A stretch of DNA of 35,842 nucleotides, taken from Actinomycetes bacterium (GTDB taxonomy: Bacteria; Actinomycetota; Acidimicrobiia; Acidimicrobiales; Acidimicrobiaceae). The stretch lies in NCBI GenBank assembly GCA_021841935.1, contig JAKCDL010000023.1, forward strand, positions 1 through 35,842. Direction: 5' to 3'. Below are positions 7,956 to 18,626 of this stretch, one piece after another. Below the pieces are notes generated by a model. The model was given only the letters and a program-made list of their open reading frames with translations. It did not search any database and was not told where the DNA came from. A program made the position numbers and the translations under genes. Every line of letters starts with the position of its first letter. Within the stretch, counting starts at the first letter, position 1.

Positions 7956-10367
7956 ATGGGAGATTCAATGGTCACCGAGGCCCTAGCGCCCCAAGACGAT
8001 GTGAAGACCGGGGGCGGTGAAGAAGAAACGTCCAAAGGACGAACAGGGAATCGCGGCTTCGCCATAGACCGAGTCATCGCATACTTGATCCTCATTGCCA
8101 CTTCGATATTTTTACTTTGGCAGTATCATCCAACGCTTCTGTTTTCGAATACCACCACAACAGGTGGTGACACGGGTGCTCACTTTTCTGTTGCGTACTT
8201 TTACATCCACAATATTTTGAACCACTTTCGGTTGACTGGGTGGAGCTCTTCATGGTATGCGGGGTATCCACTCTACGTCTTCTACTTTCCCTTCCCAGGA
8301 ATAGTAACGGCGTTTCTGTCGATATTTTTCCACTATGGCATTGCCTTCAAACTCACGACGGTTGTTGGTACCTTCACCCTGCCTTATGCCATCTTCTACT
8401 TTGCTAGATCGATGAAGGTAGGTTATCTCCTGTCGGCCCTTTCGTCGGTTATGGCTTTGGCGTACCTCTTCGATAGGAGTTTTACAATTGATGGTGGAAA
8501 TATTGCCTCCACGCTTGCCGGAGAGTTTTCATTTTCAATATCTCTTTCTCTGGCCTTCTTTGGACTTGCAATCCTTCTTGTAAACCCGCGCTCCCTGAGA
8601 AGGCGCCTCCTCTCCGGAGTCGTATTAGCTCTAAGCCTTCTTTCGCACATTTTGCCAGCGGCATTTGCCGTCGCTGTCCTGCTGTTCCTCGTAGTACTTC
8701 GCAGGAGACGCGAAGTCACCTGGGGTTCAGCTGTTTCAGTAGTAGTTATGGGTGCGATATGTGCGATTTGGGAGCTTCCCTTGATCGCGAATTATTCGTT
8801 GTCAACTTCTATGGGCTGGTCAAGAATTACAACATATGCGACAAGTCTCTTTCCCACTGAACTTAGAGTCTTTATAGTTCTGGCGATTGTTGGCTTTATC
8901 GCCTCCCTAGTCCTGAGGATTGAGATCGGTGCCCTCTTTGGAACGGTGGCAATCTTTTCTGCGATCACGTTTATCTTCTTCCCGTTGAAGGCTGTATACA
9001 ACGGTCGCGTCCTGCCCTTCTACGTCCTGTCGATCTATATTCTCGCCGGCATCGGAATCTTTGTGATAGTCGACTCAATTCCACTTCTTTTTTCCAAGTT
9101 GGCAGGAGCAAAGGTTGCGACTCCCGGTATGGCCCGAGCCATGAGTGATCTAGATGATGACAACTTCGCCAACTCGACCTCTAATGCATTTAGTCAGAGC
9201 GACGACTTTGCAGTCGCTAAAAAGACGTCAAACAAGAAATTGCGCGGGAGAGCGGTAACCGTTCTGATCTCACTCGCAATCACGTTGGTGGTTGCCCTGC
9301 AAGCCAATGGAAGTCCAAGCTGGTTCCCAATCAAGGTTGCGCCCGGATTTGTTCAGTCTTGGATCAAGTGGAACTACACCGGTTACGAGGGTAAAGTCGG
9401 CTTCCCTGCCTATCGAGCGCTTATGTTGAAGATGATTCAAGTCGGCAACACCTATGGGTGTGGACGGGCTATGTGGGAGTACAACTCCAACCAGAACGAC
9501 TACGGAACTCCAATGGCATTGATGTTGCTGCCTTACTGGACAAATAACTGCGTCGACTCGATGGAGGGTCTCTACTTTGAGTCCTCCGCAACGACGCCGT
9601 ACCACTTTTTGAATCAAAGTGAACTTTCGGCAGCGCCATCCGATGCTATGGCGGGGCTTCCCTATGGCGGAACAAACGTTCCACTTGGGGTTCAGCACCT
9701 GCAACTACTTGGCGTCAAGTACTATATGGCTTTTTCTCCAAGTATCAAGCAGGCAGCAAATGCTGATCCATCACTGAAGCTGATAGCACAGGTCCCTGCT
9801 TACTCACCCTCCTCGACTACTCCTGTCCTCTCAGAGAGCTGGAACATCTATGAAGTACTCAACTCCCAAGAGGTTCAACCCCTTACTCAAGTTCCGGTGA
9901 ATCTAAAGGGTGTCAGCCAGGGTCAGTCTTCGTGGTTGCCAGCTGCTCTCAACTTCTACCAAAATCCATCACTTTATCCAGTTGAGCGGCTACTAAATGG
10001 CCCTTCATACCTTCCGTCAGTCGCAGCGACCTCGAAGTTGTCCTCGACTACGTCCTACGGAGCAGATGCCGTATCTAACGTAGTGACAACTAACGACTCA
10101 ATATCTTTCGATGTTACTAACACAAAGGTTCCAGTCCTCATAAAAGAGTCGTACTTCCCGAACTTCAAAGCAACTGGGGCCCTTGGACCATTTCGCGCTA
10201 CACCAAATGAGATGGTCGTCTTCCCAACGTCGAACCACGTGGAGATCTCATACCAAAACAGCACGGCTGATAATCTCGGTGAGGCAATTTCAGGGCTTTC
10301 GCTTTTGATAGTTCTGTTAGGTCTTTTACGTCCGAAGACTTTTACCCCAAAGAAAGAGTCAAAGTAG
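7956..10367 (+). CDS. Large GT-C-like membrane protein (PTPS-related family)
   Basis: This is an 803-aa polytopic membrane protein resembling proteins annotated as '6-pyruvoyl-tetrahydropterin synthase related', whose membrane layout suggests GT-C glycosyltransferases. A charged cytoplasmic start (1-35) is followed by a first helix (about 40-58) and an outward loop TTTGGDTGAHF, the likely equivalent of a GT-C catalytic acidic loop. Roughly ten more helices run to about residue 380, then a soluble linker, another helix (about 430-448), a large extracytoplasmic C-terminal domain (450-775) and a final helix (about 776-792). A function in envelope polysaccharide assembly is inferred. The second ATG at 7968 has an ideal GGGAGA six bases upstream, so translation may begin there rather than at 7956. 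Mannose-phosphate genes follow. Confidence 0.72.
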   Translation: MGDSMVTEALAPQDDVKTGGGEEETSKGRTGNRGFAIDRVIAYLILIATSIFLLWQYHPTLLFSNTTTTGGDTGAHFSVAYFYIHNILNHFRLTGWSSSWYAGYPLYVFYFPFPGIVTAFLSIFFHYGIAFKLTTVVGTFTLPYAIFYFARSMKVGYLLSALSSVMALAYLFDRSFTIDGGNIASTLAGEFSFSISLSLAFFGLAILLVNPRSLRRRLLSGVVLALSLLSHILPAAFAVAVLLFLVVLRRRREVTWGSAVSVVVMGAICAIWELPLIANYSLSTSMGWSRITTYATSLFPTELRVFIVLAIVGFIASLVLRIEIGALFGTVAIFSAITFIFFPLKAVYNGRVLPFYVLSIYILAGIGIFVIVDSIPLLFSKLAGAKVATPGMARAMSDLDDDNFANSTSNAFSQSDDFAVAKKTSNKKLRGRAVTVLISLAITLVVALQANGSPSWFPIKVAPGFVQSWIKWNYTGYEGKVGFPAYRALMLKMIQVGNTYGCGRAMWEYNSNQNDYGTPMALMLLPYWTNNCVDSMEGLYFESSATTPYHFLNQSELSAAPSDAMAGLPYGGTNVPLGVQHLQLLGVKYYMAFSPSIKQAANADPSLKLIAQVPAYSPSSTTPVLSESWNIYEVLNSQEVQPLTQVPVNLKGVSQGQSSWLPAALNFYQNPSLYPVERLLNGPSYLPSVAATSKLSSTTSYGADAVSNVVTTNDSISFDVTNTKVPVLIKESYFPNFKATGALGPFRATPNEMVVFPTSNHVEISYQNSTADNLGEAISGLSLLIVLLGLLRPKTFTPKKESK

Positions 10368-10491
10368 CGCTACATATTAGGGTAAGTGACTCGATTTCAT
10401 CGACATCGTCTTATCTGTCGACTAGCCTATCTACGTTCCTTGGTCGGTAATCAGCCTGGGAGTAGATGGTAATTAGTCCATGGAGATTTGA

Positions 10492-11898
10492 ATGAACGAC
10501 GTTAACTTGGGTGGCACAAGCCCGACTATGGAGCGGCTAAATAAAATCTTTAAGGCCTACGACATACGTGGACTCGCTCCTCAAGAGTTGAACTTCGAGA
10601 TTGCGGAGGCTGTTGGATATGCCTTTGCAGTTTTCACCGGTTCTGACCGGATAGTTGTTGGCCGTGATATGCGCCCTACGGGTGTGGCGATGGAAGAGGC
10701 CTTCATAAAGGGGGCGAATCGCGCGGGGGTTTCGGTCGATAAGATTGGCCTTTGCTCAACTGACATGCTCTACTTTGCCTCCGGTCACCTCAATCAACCC
10801 GGAGCAACCTTTACCGCCTCTCACAACCCTGCTGCTTATAACGGAATTAAGCTTTGTCTGGCCGGCGCTGCCCCAGTTGGCGAAGAGACTGGCCTTCTTG
10901 AGATAAAGGAGACGGTAGCCAAGTATCTAGATGGCGAAGTTGCCTTCGATGAAGCGCGATCCAACTTCGATAATCGAGAAGTTGATCTCCTCGACAAGTT
11001 TGCAGATCATGTGCGCTCGTTCGTTGATCTTGATTCCCTAAAGCCCCTCAAGGTAGTTGCAGATACAGCAAATGGAATGGGAGGATATGTCGCTCCAGCT
11101 GTCTTTGCGGCCTTGCCATTTGAAATTACCATTCTATTTCCTGAACTCGATGGAAATTTTCCCAATCATCCCGCTGATCCAATTCAGCCAGAGAATCTCC
11201 AAGATCTAAAGAGCGCAGTTTTGGCAAGTGGAGCGGACGTCGGACTCGCTTTTGATGGTGATGCAGACAGAGTCTTCCTCGTAGATAACAATGCCGCACC
11301 TCTCTCTGGGTCACTTACAACATCGATAGTGGCCAAAGCAATGTTGGAACGCTCACCTAATTCCGTAATCCTTCATAATCTGATCTGTTCCAAGGCCGTT
11401 CCTGAGATCATCCGGGAGAATGGCGGTACTCCGATAGTAACGCGCGTTGGCCACTCATTCATCAAGGCAGTGATGGCCGAAGAGGGTGCTCTCTTCGGCG
11501 GAGAACACTCAGGTCACTACTACTTCCGCGATAACTTCCGCGCCGACTCTGGTATCATTGCCGCTCTAATTATTTTGGAGCAGATCTCTAAGGCGGGCAT
11601 TCCGCTCTCTGAGATACGCAAGCCATTCGAGCGCTATAGCGCCTCTGGCGAGGTAAATACTCGCGTCAACGATGCTTTGAACGTCATCGCGTTTATCAAA
11701 AACGCCTACGACGGTAGGGCTAAGATGAGCGAGATGGATGGTCTTACGGTTGACTTTGGCGACTGGTGGTTTAACGTTAGGCCAAGCAATACCGAACCAC
11801 TTTTGCGGTTGAACCTCGAGGCGAAGAGCCCAGAGGAAGTCGCGAATAAGTTAGCCGAAGTCGTAGCTGTAATTTCAAAGGCTGAGTCGAAGGGTTAG
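10492..11898 (+). CDS. manB: Phosphomannomutase/phosphoglucomutase
   Basis: This 468-aa enzyme of the alpha-D-phosphohexomutase family interconverts mannose-6-P and mannose-1-P (or glucose-6-P and glucose-1-P), feeding GDP-mannose and glycan synthesis. The phosphoserine loop TASHNP (108-113) carries the catalytic Ser110. The metal loop is DGDADR (255-260), the sugar-binding loop GEHSGH (337-342), and the phosphate-binding loop RPSNTEPLLR (430-439). All four domains are present and length is normal. ATG 10492 has GGAG 8 bases upstream. The Trm112-like gene follows after 9 bases and an SIS isomerase after that. This order resembles the mycobacterial manB region, supporting ManB rather than a glucose-only mutase. 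Confidence 0.93.
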   Translation: MNDVNLGGTSPTMERLNKIFKAYDIRGLAPQELNFEIAEAVGYAFAVFTGSDRIVVGRDMRPTGVAMEEAFIKGANRAGVSVDKIGLCSTDMLYFASGHLNQPGATFTASHNPAAYNGIKLCLAGAAPVGEETGLLEIKETVAKYLDGEVAFDEARSNFDNREVDLLDKFADHVRSFVDLDSLKPLKVVADTANGMGGYVAPAVFAALPFEITILFPELDGNFPNHPADPIQPENLQDLKSAVLASGADVGLAFDGDADRVFLVDNNAAPLSGSLTTSIVAKAMLERSPNSVILHNLICSKAVPEIIRENGGTPIVTRVGHSFIKAVMAEEGALFGGEHSGHYYFRDNFRADSGIIAALIILEQISKAGIPLSEIRKPFERYSASGEVNTRVNDALNVIAFIKNAYDGRAKMSEMDGLTVDFGDWWFNVRPSNTEPLLRLNLEAKSPEEVANKLAEVVAVISKAESKG

Positions 11899-11907
11899 AT
11901 CTGCAAT

Positions 11908-12132
11908 ATGCTCAGTGATACACTCATAAAACTGTTGGTTTGTGCTGATGACAAGGAGTCGCTCCTTTACGTCGACTCTGAGAATGTTCTTTTGAATCCT
12001 AGGAGCCGAAGGCTCTATCGCATAGAAAATGGGATTCCAGTGATGTTACTCGATCAGAGCACGATCGTCTCGGAGGAGGAGGCGGCGCGGCTTTCATCTC
12101 TTCCGCACCGGGTGACCGGTACCGGTAGCTAG
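11908..12132 (+). CDS. Trm112-like small protein
   Basis: This 74-aa protein of the Trm112/YcaR (UPF0434) type has the family pattern LLVCADDKESLLYV, then VLLNPRSRRLYRIENGIPVMLLDQ. In the family the N-terminal Cys is often part of a zinc site; only one Cys remains here, so zinc binding is doubtful. Eukaryotic and archaeal Trm112 activates methyltransferases, and the bacterial role is not settled. It begins 9 bases after the phosphomannomutase stop, without a clear ribosome site, so it is probably translationally coupled to that gene. A small protein at this position between manB and a SIS isomerase is a conserved actinobacterial arrangement. Confidence 0.82.
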   Translation: MLSDTLIKLLVCADDKESLLYVDSENVLLNPRSRRLYRIENGIPVMLLDQSTIVSEEEAARLSSLPHRVTGTGS

Positions 12133-12224
12133 CGGAAACGTTAGTTTTTGACTTGCCACCTTAGCGTGGTAGTAATTATCAAGTGTTTTTATCGCCGTGT
12201 GCGACCTCTATGCAAGGGATATTG

Positions 12225-13280
12225 ATGACCAGCGAGTGGCCTTATCAGGTTTCTGACCAGTTTTCGATGTGGGATGTAACAGCTTCGCTCCCGGAGCAGG
12301 TGATAGCAGCGGCGGAGAGTGCTTCCAACGTTGAGCACCTTCCCGATCGGGAGCTAATTGAAAACATCGTAGTCTTTGGCATGGGTGGAAGTGGAATTTC
12401 AGGTGATGTACTGATTGCTGCGGCGGGTCCAGTACTGCCAGTCCCTGCGACAGTTGTGAAGTCATATACCACCCCTGCCTATATTTCTCCTGGAACATTG
12501 GTCTTTGCTATGTCATTCTCGGGAGAGACAGAAGAGACTCAAGAGGCCGTTGGAATGGCCATTGAGATGGGCGCCCAGGTGGTAGTGGTATCTACTGGTG
12601 GAGAGCTTGCTAAAATGGCCATGGAAACTGGTATGGCATATGTACCGGTGCCCGACGACATACCACAGCCAAGGGCAGCGCTTGGAGCGCTTTCAATACC
12701 GCCACTGATGATCCTCGATAGTCTCGGTCTATTTCCAGGTGGTCGTTATTGGATCGATCAAACAATCAACCAATTGCAACGTCGTCGTGATCAGTTGGTC
12801 TCAAAGCGTTCAGTTGCTGAAGAGATTGCTGATCGACTCTTTGGTAAAATGACGTTACTTCATTCCTCTGGATCTGTCGGTAGTGCCGCTACTACCAGGT
12901 GGAGAGCGCAGATCAATGAAAACTCCAAGGCGATGGCTTTTGCATCGCTCTATCCTGAAAATTGCCATAACGAGTTAGCCGGTTGGGAATCGCTAGTCGA
13001 AGTTACCAAAAAAGACCTTGCAGTTGTGAGGTTGCGCCACGATAATGAACACCCGCAAGTGAACCGTCGCTATGAAATTACCAGTGAGTTCATCGATCCA
13101 AATGTTGCGGATGCACTTGAGGTCAATGCGCAGGGTGAGGGTGAGTTAGCGCAATTTTTTGATCTTGCGATCGTTGGTGACTTCGTATCGCTTCACTTGG
13201 CGGGGGCTTATGGTGTCGATCCGGGTCCTATCAATGTCTTGAATGCGTTGAAGTCTCGATTGAAGGATCCATCGAACTGA
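12225..13280 (+). CDS. Bifunctional phosphoglucose/phosphomannose isomerase
   Basis: This 351-aa enzyme has two sugar-isomerase (SIS) domains. It interconverts fructose-6-P with glucose-6-P and mannose-6-P, which would supply the phosphomannomutase encoded upstream. The first SIS domain shows GMGGSGISGD (52-61) and SFSGETEET (97-105). The second contains the family's active-site block around NEN (231-233) and YPENCHNE (243-250), including the catalytic His/Glu pair expected of the PGI/PMI family. I chose ATG 12225 because AAGGG lies 6 bases upstream; the open frame reaches back to a GTG at 12183 with no ribosome site. Length fits the family. Confidence 0.87.
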   Translation: MTSEWPYQVSDQFSMWDVTASLPEQVIAAAESASNVEHLPDRELIENIVVFGMGGSGISGDVLIAAAGPVLPVPATVVKSYTTPAYISPGTLVFAMSFSGETEETQEAVGMAIEMGAQVVVVSTGGELAKMAMETGMAYVPVPDDIPQPRAALGALSIPPLMILDSLGLFPGGRYWIDQTINQLQRRRDQLVSKRSVAEEIADRLFGKMTLLHSSGSVGSAATTRWRAQINENSKAMAFASLYPENCHNELAGWESLVEVTKKDLAVVRLRHDNEHPQVNRRYEITSEFIDPNVADALEVNAQGEGELAQFFDLAIVGDFVSLHLAGAYGVDPGPINVLNALKSRLKDPSN

Positions 13281-13400
13281 TTTAAAGAGAACCCTAGATC
13301 TGTTGGAAATTTGAACGAGAGTTGAGGTTCTCGTGGATGTGACACAGATTTCGTAAAAGTAATGATGTTATGAATTATCGTTGATGTGGAAGATTTTTGA

Positions 13401-14681
<1,281 letters not shown>

Positions 14682-14689
14682 TTTGGTCT

Positions 14690-14902
14690 AGCCTAAAGGT
14701 AGTTGAATAGGTCTGTGGTTGAAAGTCGATGCCAGCCGTAGGCGAAACGATCCACGTAAGCTAACTGGTGTTAGTGATCATGGTACGGCTTAGATGTAAG
14801 TCCCGGCATTGCTAGATCTACAGGGGGTCTTCAACGGCTTAAACGGTCCAAATCGGACTAAGGGCGAGTGTGGGGTCAAAGACCAGGTCAGCTATTCAAT
14901 TC
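14690..14902 (+). ncRNA. Structured RNA upstream of hpf, probable raiA-motif RNA
   Basis: This is a non-coding stretch with many nested complementary segments. A closing stem pairs 14701-14710 (AGTTGAATAG) with 14892-14901. Inside it, GTTGAA 14718-14723 pairs with 14830-14835, CGATGCC 14727-14733 with 14805-14811, and AGCCGTA 14734-14740 with 14784-14790, the last two stacking end to end. Local hairpins are CTAAC-TGGT-GTTAG (14761-14774) and GGTC-AAA-GACC (near 14874-14884). A terminator follows directly. Known: the raiA motif is a roughly 200-nt RNA of Firmicutes and Actinobacteria, often next to raiA/hpf. Inferred: size, complexity and position upstream of hpf make this a raiA RNA. I could not align it to the consensus. 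Confidence 0.68.
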
Positions 14903-14933
14903 CCCGTCGTGGTTCTGCTGCGGCGGGGATTCA
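14900..14933 (+). terminator. Terminator of the structured RNA
   Basis: A 9-bp GC-rich stem forms between TCCCCGTCG (14901-14909) and CGGCGGGGA (14921-14929), with one wobble pair and an 11-base loop. It is followed by TTCATCATTTA. It directly adjoins the closing stem of the upstream RNA and would separate that RNA from hpf, 197 bases further on. Confidence 0.75.
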
Positions 14934-15116
14934 TCATTTAAAGATATTTTCTAGATAAGGCCATTTGACCCCTAATAAAAAGTTATCTTTTTCCCGATTT
15001 AACAAATAGTTATCGAATTGTTTGCCAGAGGTTAATAAATTCGGTAGTTTGTGGTTAGGAGGTCAACATCGAGATTAGGTACAAAGGGACCCTTTACTAA
15101 GTAGTGGCCGAATAAA

Positions 15117-15129
15117 AGGAGGAAAATTG
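15117..15129 (+). promoter_or_regulatory. Strong ribosome-binding site fixing a TTG start for hpf
   Basis: AAGGAGG (15117-15123) stands 3-4 bases before the TTG at 15127. It is the strongest Shine-Dalgarno in this part of the window and decides the start codon. Confidence 0.75.
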
Positions 15130-15693
15130 GAGATATCTTTCCGAACCAAGCACGTTAATCTTGCTGAATCCGATCGTGAGTTGATCAAGCACAAGATTGA
15201 ACACCTGAGCCACTTAGCAGATGGTGCGTTGCGAGTTGAGATCGCGTTCACCGAAGAGAAGAATCGACGAATCGCCGAAAAAGAGGTGTGTGAGATAACA
15301 ATGCACACCAGATGGGCGGTGGTAAGAGCTAAGGCATCCGGTACGACCCAGATTGAGGCTGCCGACAGAGTGGTCGAGAAGATCGAACATCGAATTGAAA
15401 AGTTCAAAGGAAAGATAATCAAGCAGACCCATCCACACCATCGCGCACCTAAGGTCGGTGCAAGCTCTTTTGAAGGCGATGGCGAGGAGGAGTTAGCCCT
15501 ACTTGGTGGCACGAACATAGTCAAAGAAAAGTCGTTCTCCATCCCTCCGATGGATCCATCCGAGGCGGCTCTGCAGATGGAGCTTCTATCTCATGACTTC
15601 TACTTCTTCACTAACTCAGAAACTGGAAATCCTGCAATTGTGTATATGCGTGAAGACGGAGACGTAGGCCTGATCGACGCCAAAGGCGCATAG
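15127..15693 (+). CDS. hpf: Long-form ribosome hibernation promoting factor (HPF/RaiA)
   Basis: This 188-aa protein binds the small ribosomal subunit and pairs ribosomes into inactive dimers in stationary phase or stress. The N-terminal RaiA/HPF domain (1-100) starts MEISFRTKHVNLAESDRELI and has the family's basic helix (RVVEKIEHRIEKFKGKI). A variable linker spans about 100-130. The C-terminal dimerisation domain (about 135-185) carries KEKSFSIPPMDPSEAALQMELL, HDFYFF and NPAIVYMREDGDVGLID, which marks the long form. It starts with TTG after a strong AGGAGG. The probable raiA-motif RNA upstream and secA downstream match known actinobacterial neighbourhoods. Confidence 0.94.
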   Translation: MEISFRTKHVNLAESDRELIKHKIEHLSHLADGALRVEIAFTEEKNRRIAEKEVCEITMHTRWAVVRAKASGTTQIEAADRVVEKIEHRIEKFKGKIIKQTHPHHRAPKVGASSFEGDGEEELALLGGTNIVKEKSFSIPPMDPSEAALQMELLSHDFYFFTNSETGNPAIVYMREDGDVGLIDAKGA

Positions 15694-15713
15694 TCAGTCA
15701 TCGAGTTTAATTC

Positions 15714-15789
15714 AGGTAAAGAGGCCGCTAATTGCCACCGATGTTGTCTCCTAAGGGGATATTTGGGGTGATTTAGGCCTCTTTACCTC
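15714..15789 (+). promoter_or_regulatory. Long stem-loop between hpf and secA
   Basis: Perfect 13-bp arms at 15714-15726 (AGGTAAAGAGGCC) and 15777-15789 enclose 50 bases. These contain further nested pairing: CCACC near 15736-15740 with the GGGTG of 15766-15770, and TCTCC with GGGGA around the central TAA. The 76-nt structure ends about 65 bases before the secA ATG. It lacks a long T-tract, so it may be a terminator/attenuator for hpf or a 5' leader element of secA. Confidence 0.6.
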
Positions 15790-15855
15790 TATTGTGGTCT
15801 TATTTGACGTGGTCGTCGAATACATTTCCACAATTATTTACTACGATTGATAACG

Positions 15856-18558
15856 ATGAGTGTTTTTTCTAAAGTCCTTCGCGCTGGCGAAGGTAAAAAG
15901 GTACGTAGATTAGCGGAGCTAGTCCCTGACATAAACGCCCTTGAAGATGAGATGGTTCTCCTCTCGGATGGAGAGCTTCGTGCGAAGACCGATGAATTTC
16001 GTAATCGCCTCGACAACGGGGAGACCCTCGACGATCTGATGGTCGAGGCATTTGCGGTCGTTCGTGAAGCTGCCAAGAGAACTATTGGTCAGCGCCACTA
16101 TGACGTTCAGCTAATGGGTGGCATGGCGCTCCACTTTGGCTGGATCGCCGAGATGAAGACGGGTGAAGGAAAGACTCTAGTTTCTACCTTGCCGGTCTAT
16201 CTAAATGCCTTGAATGGCCAGGGGGTTCATGTCGTAACGGTCAATGATTACTTGAGTTCCCGTGACTCCGAACTAAACGGCAGGATCTATAGCTTTCTCG
16301 GCCTTTCAACTGGTCTAATTTCTCCTACCATAGACGATCCAACTGTTCGCAGAAGAGCATATGACTGCGACGTTACATATGGTACAAATACAGAGTTTGG
16401 CTTTGATTATCTTCGCGATAATATGGCGAAAAGCGTCGATGACATGGTTCAGCGTGGACATGTCTATGCCATAGTTGACGAAGTAGACTCGATTCTCATC
16501 GATGAAGCGAGGACGCCGCTAATTATTGCCGGACCAACTGGTGCGCCGCCGAAGATCTACTACGACTTTGCGGCTATCGTTAGGACTCTTAGGGCTGTCG
16601 TTGACTATGAGGTTGACGAAGAGAAGAAGATCGTTTACCCCACTGAAGATGGTATCGCCAAGGTTGAGCGCGCGCTTTCGATCGAAAACCTCTACGATCC
16701 AAGCGTAACGATGTACCTTCATCAGCTAAATCAAGCTCTAAGGGCTAAAGAGCTCTTTAAGCGAGATAAGGACTATATTCTCGACAAGGGTGAAGTAAAG
16801 ATCGTTGACGAGTTCACTGGTCGTATTCTCGAGGGGCGCAGATGGTCAGAGGGTCTCCATCAAGCCGTTGAAGCTAAAGAACGGGTCAAGATCAAGGAAG
16901 AAAATCACACCTGGGCTACTGTTACTCTACAGAATTACTTCAGGATGTACGAGAAGCTAGCCGGTATGACCGGAACCGCTGAGACCGAGGCTGCAGAATT
17001 TGCTTCGACCTACAATTTGCCCGTTATTCCAATTCCAACAAATATGCCAGCAGCTAGAACTGACTATTCTGACTACGTCTTCAAGACCGAAGAGTCTAAG
17101 TTCTGGGCAATTGTGAATGACATTGCTGACAGGTATGTGAAGGGGCAACCGGTTCTCGTTGGTACTGCTTCAGTTGCCAAATCTGAGTTGCTCAGCTTCT
17201 ACCTTCAGAAAAAGGGGGTACCACACAAGGTTCTAAATGCCAAGGCTCACGCTCAAGAGGCTGAGATTGTTGCCCAAGCCGGAAGATTGAAGGCCGTTAC
17301 AGTCGCTACAAATATGGCAGGGCGAGGCGTCGATATTATCTTGGGTGGAAATCCTGAACTTCTAGCCGCGGCGGAGTTGCGCGCTAGGGGCCTCTCTGAG
17401 GCCGATGAGGGTTATAGTGAGGCGCGCTCGGAACTCATCGAGAAGTTCAAGGTAGAGTGCAAGCAAGAGGGCGACGAGATCCGTAAATTGGGCGGCCTCT
17501 ACGTGCTTGGCTCTGAGCGTCACGAGTCCAGGCGAATCGATAATCAGCTTCGTGGTCGTTCGGGACGCCAGGGCGATCCTGGTGAGAGCCGATTCTTTCT
17601 CTCTCTCGAAGACGATCTGATGCGCCTCTTTGCATCCGGCGCAGTCTCTTCAATCCTGGAGAGGACCTTCCCTGATGACCTTCCGATTGAGAATAAGATG
17701 GTCTCAAGAGCTATAGAAAAGGCTCAGACGACTGTAGAAGGTCGAAATGCTGAGATCCGCAAAGAGGTTCTGAAGTACGACGAAGTCCTCAACGAACAGC
17801 GTAAAGTGATCTACGAGAGACGCTTTGGAATATTAGATGGAGAGGATCTCCGAGAGCACACTCTCGAGGTGCTTGAAGAGAACATCACTGAAATTGTCAC
17901 TAGCAACACTGATAGCGACTTTCCAGAGGAGTGGGACCTAGATCGCCTCATTCAGGAGGTGCATATGATCTACCCCACCGGCTTCTTGGTGGTGGATCTG
18001 AAAGAGGCTGTCTCGCGGGATCAGATAATTGGAAGCATCGTGACCGAGGCCGAGGATTATTACTTCCGAAGAGAAAACGATATCCCCGGTGGTGTCGAGA
18101 CAATGCGCGCGGTGGAGCGAGAGATAATGCTCAACGTGATCGATACAAAGTGGCGAGAGCACTTGGCTGAGATGGACTACTTGCGTGAGGGCATTAATCT
18201 GCGAGCTATGGGTCAGCAAGATCCTCTTGTTGCCTGGCAGCGTGAAGGCTTTGAGATGTTCACGGCTTTGATAAAGGCGATCGACAGCGACTACATTCGC
18301 CTCGTCATGCGAGTTGAGGTAATGGCACCAGCAGCACCTAATTTGGCAGTCGGTACCGACCTCTCAGCGGCCTTCTACCAGGCGGGCAACGTCGACTCTA
18401 GCGAATTCGGAAACGTATTAGACGTTAAGGCGGCTCACCTTGGAGGTGTTCCTGAGCCAGAGGTTGACTTAGAGGCGGCAAAGATCGGACGCAATGATCT
18501 TTGTTGGTGTGGCAGTGGCAAGAAGTACAAGCACTGTCATGGTAACAATGGCGACTAG
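15856..18558 (+). CDS. secA: Preprotein translocase ATPase SecA
   Basis: This 900-aa motor drives unfolded preproteins through SecYEG. The first nucleotide-binding domain has MKTGEGKT (100-107) and the [21 protein letters not shown] block. The preprotein cross-linking domain follows, then the second ATPase domain with [16 protein letters not shown] and the arginine-rich [16 protein letters not shown], and then helical wing and scaffold. The C-terminus is a SEC-C zinc finger with Cys883, Cys885, Cys894 and His895. This full-length form with zinc tail corresponds to SecA1. I use ATG 15856; the frame also allows TTG 15847, and neither has a strong ribosome site. It lies downstream of hpf with a stem-loop between them. 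Confidence 0.97.
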   Translation: MSVFSKVLRAGEGKKVRRLAELVPDINALEDEMVLLSDGELRAKTDEFRNRLDNGETLDDLMVEAFAVVREAAKRTIGQRHYDVQLMGGMALHFGWIAEMKTGEGKTLVSTLPVYLNALNGQGVHVVTVNDYLSSRDSELNGRIYSFLGLSTGLISPTIDDPTVRRRAYDCDVTYGTNTEFGFDYLRDNMAKSVDDMVQRGHVYAIVDEVDSILIDEARTPLIIAGPTGAPPKIYYDFAAIVRTLRAVVDYEVDEEKKIVYPTEDGIAKVERALSIENLYDPSVTMYLHQLNQALRAKELFKRDKDYILDKGEVKIVDEFTGRILEGRRWSEGLHQAVEAKERVKIKEENHTWATVTLQNYFRMYEKLAGMTGTAETEAAEFASTYNLPVIPIPTNMPAARTDYSDYVFKTEESKFWAIVNDIADRYVKGQPVLVGTASVAKSELLSFYLQKKGVPHKVLNAKAHAQEAEIVAQAGRLKAVTVATNMAGRGVDIILGGNPELLAAAELRARGLSEADEGYSEARSELIEKFKVECKQEGDEIRKLGGLYVLGSERHESRRIDNQLRGRSGRQGDPGESRFFLSLEDDLMRLFASGAVSSILERTFPDDLPIENKMVSRAIEKAQTTVEGRNAEIRKEVLKYDEVLNEQRKVIYERRFGILDGEDLREHTLEVLEENITEIVTSNTDSDFPEEWDLDRLIQEVHMIYPTGFLVVDLKEAVSRDQIIGSIVTEAEDYYFRRENDIPGGVETMRAVEREIMLNVIDTKWREHLAEMDYLREGINLRAMGQQDPLVAWQREGFEMFTALIKAIDSDYIRLVMRVEVMAPAAPNLAVGTDLSAAFYQAGNVDSSEFGNVLDVKAAHLGGVPEPEVDLEAAKIGRNDLCWCGSGKKYKHCHGNNGD

Positions 18559-18562
18559 GATT

Positions 18563-18595
18563 GAAGGGTAGTCTGGAGGCTCTTTTACGCCCTTC
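18563..18595 (+). terminator. Weak inverted repeat after secA
   Basis: The arms GAAGGG (18563-18568) and CCCTTC (18590-18595) flank a 21-base loop just after the secA stop. The stem is only 6 bp and there is no T-tract, so it may not terminate transcription into prfB. Confidence 0.25.
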
Positions 18596-18626
18596 CATAA
18601 TCCCTCCGAACTGGCGGTTTGTATAG

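Noticed and set aside
9270..9704. 144-codon minus-strand frame inside the large membrane protein gene
   Set aside because: No family resemblance, and the plus-strand frame is continuous for 803 codons.
14690..14902. tmRNA, RNase P RNA, SRP RNA or a SAM/SAH riboswitch beside ahcY
   Set aside because: None of the hallmark sequences I know for these RNAs is present, and the element is downstream rather than upstream of ahcY.
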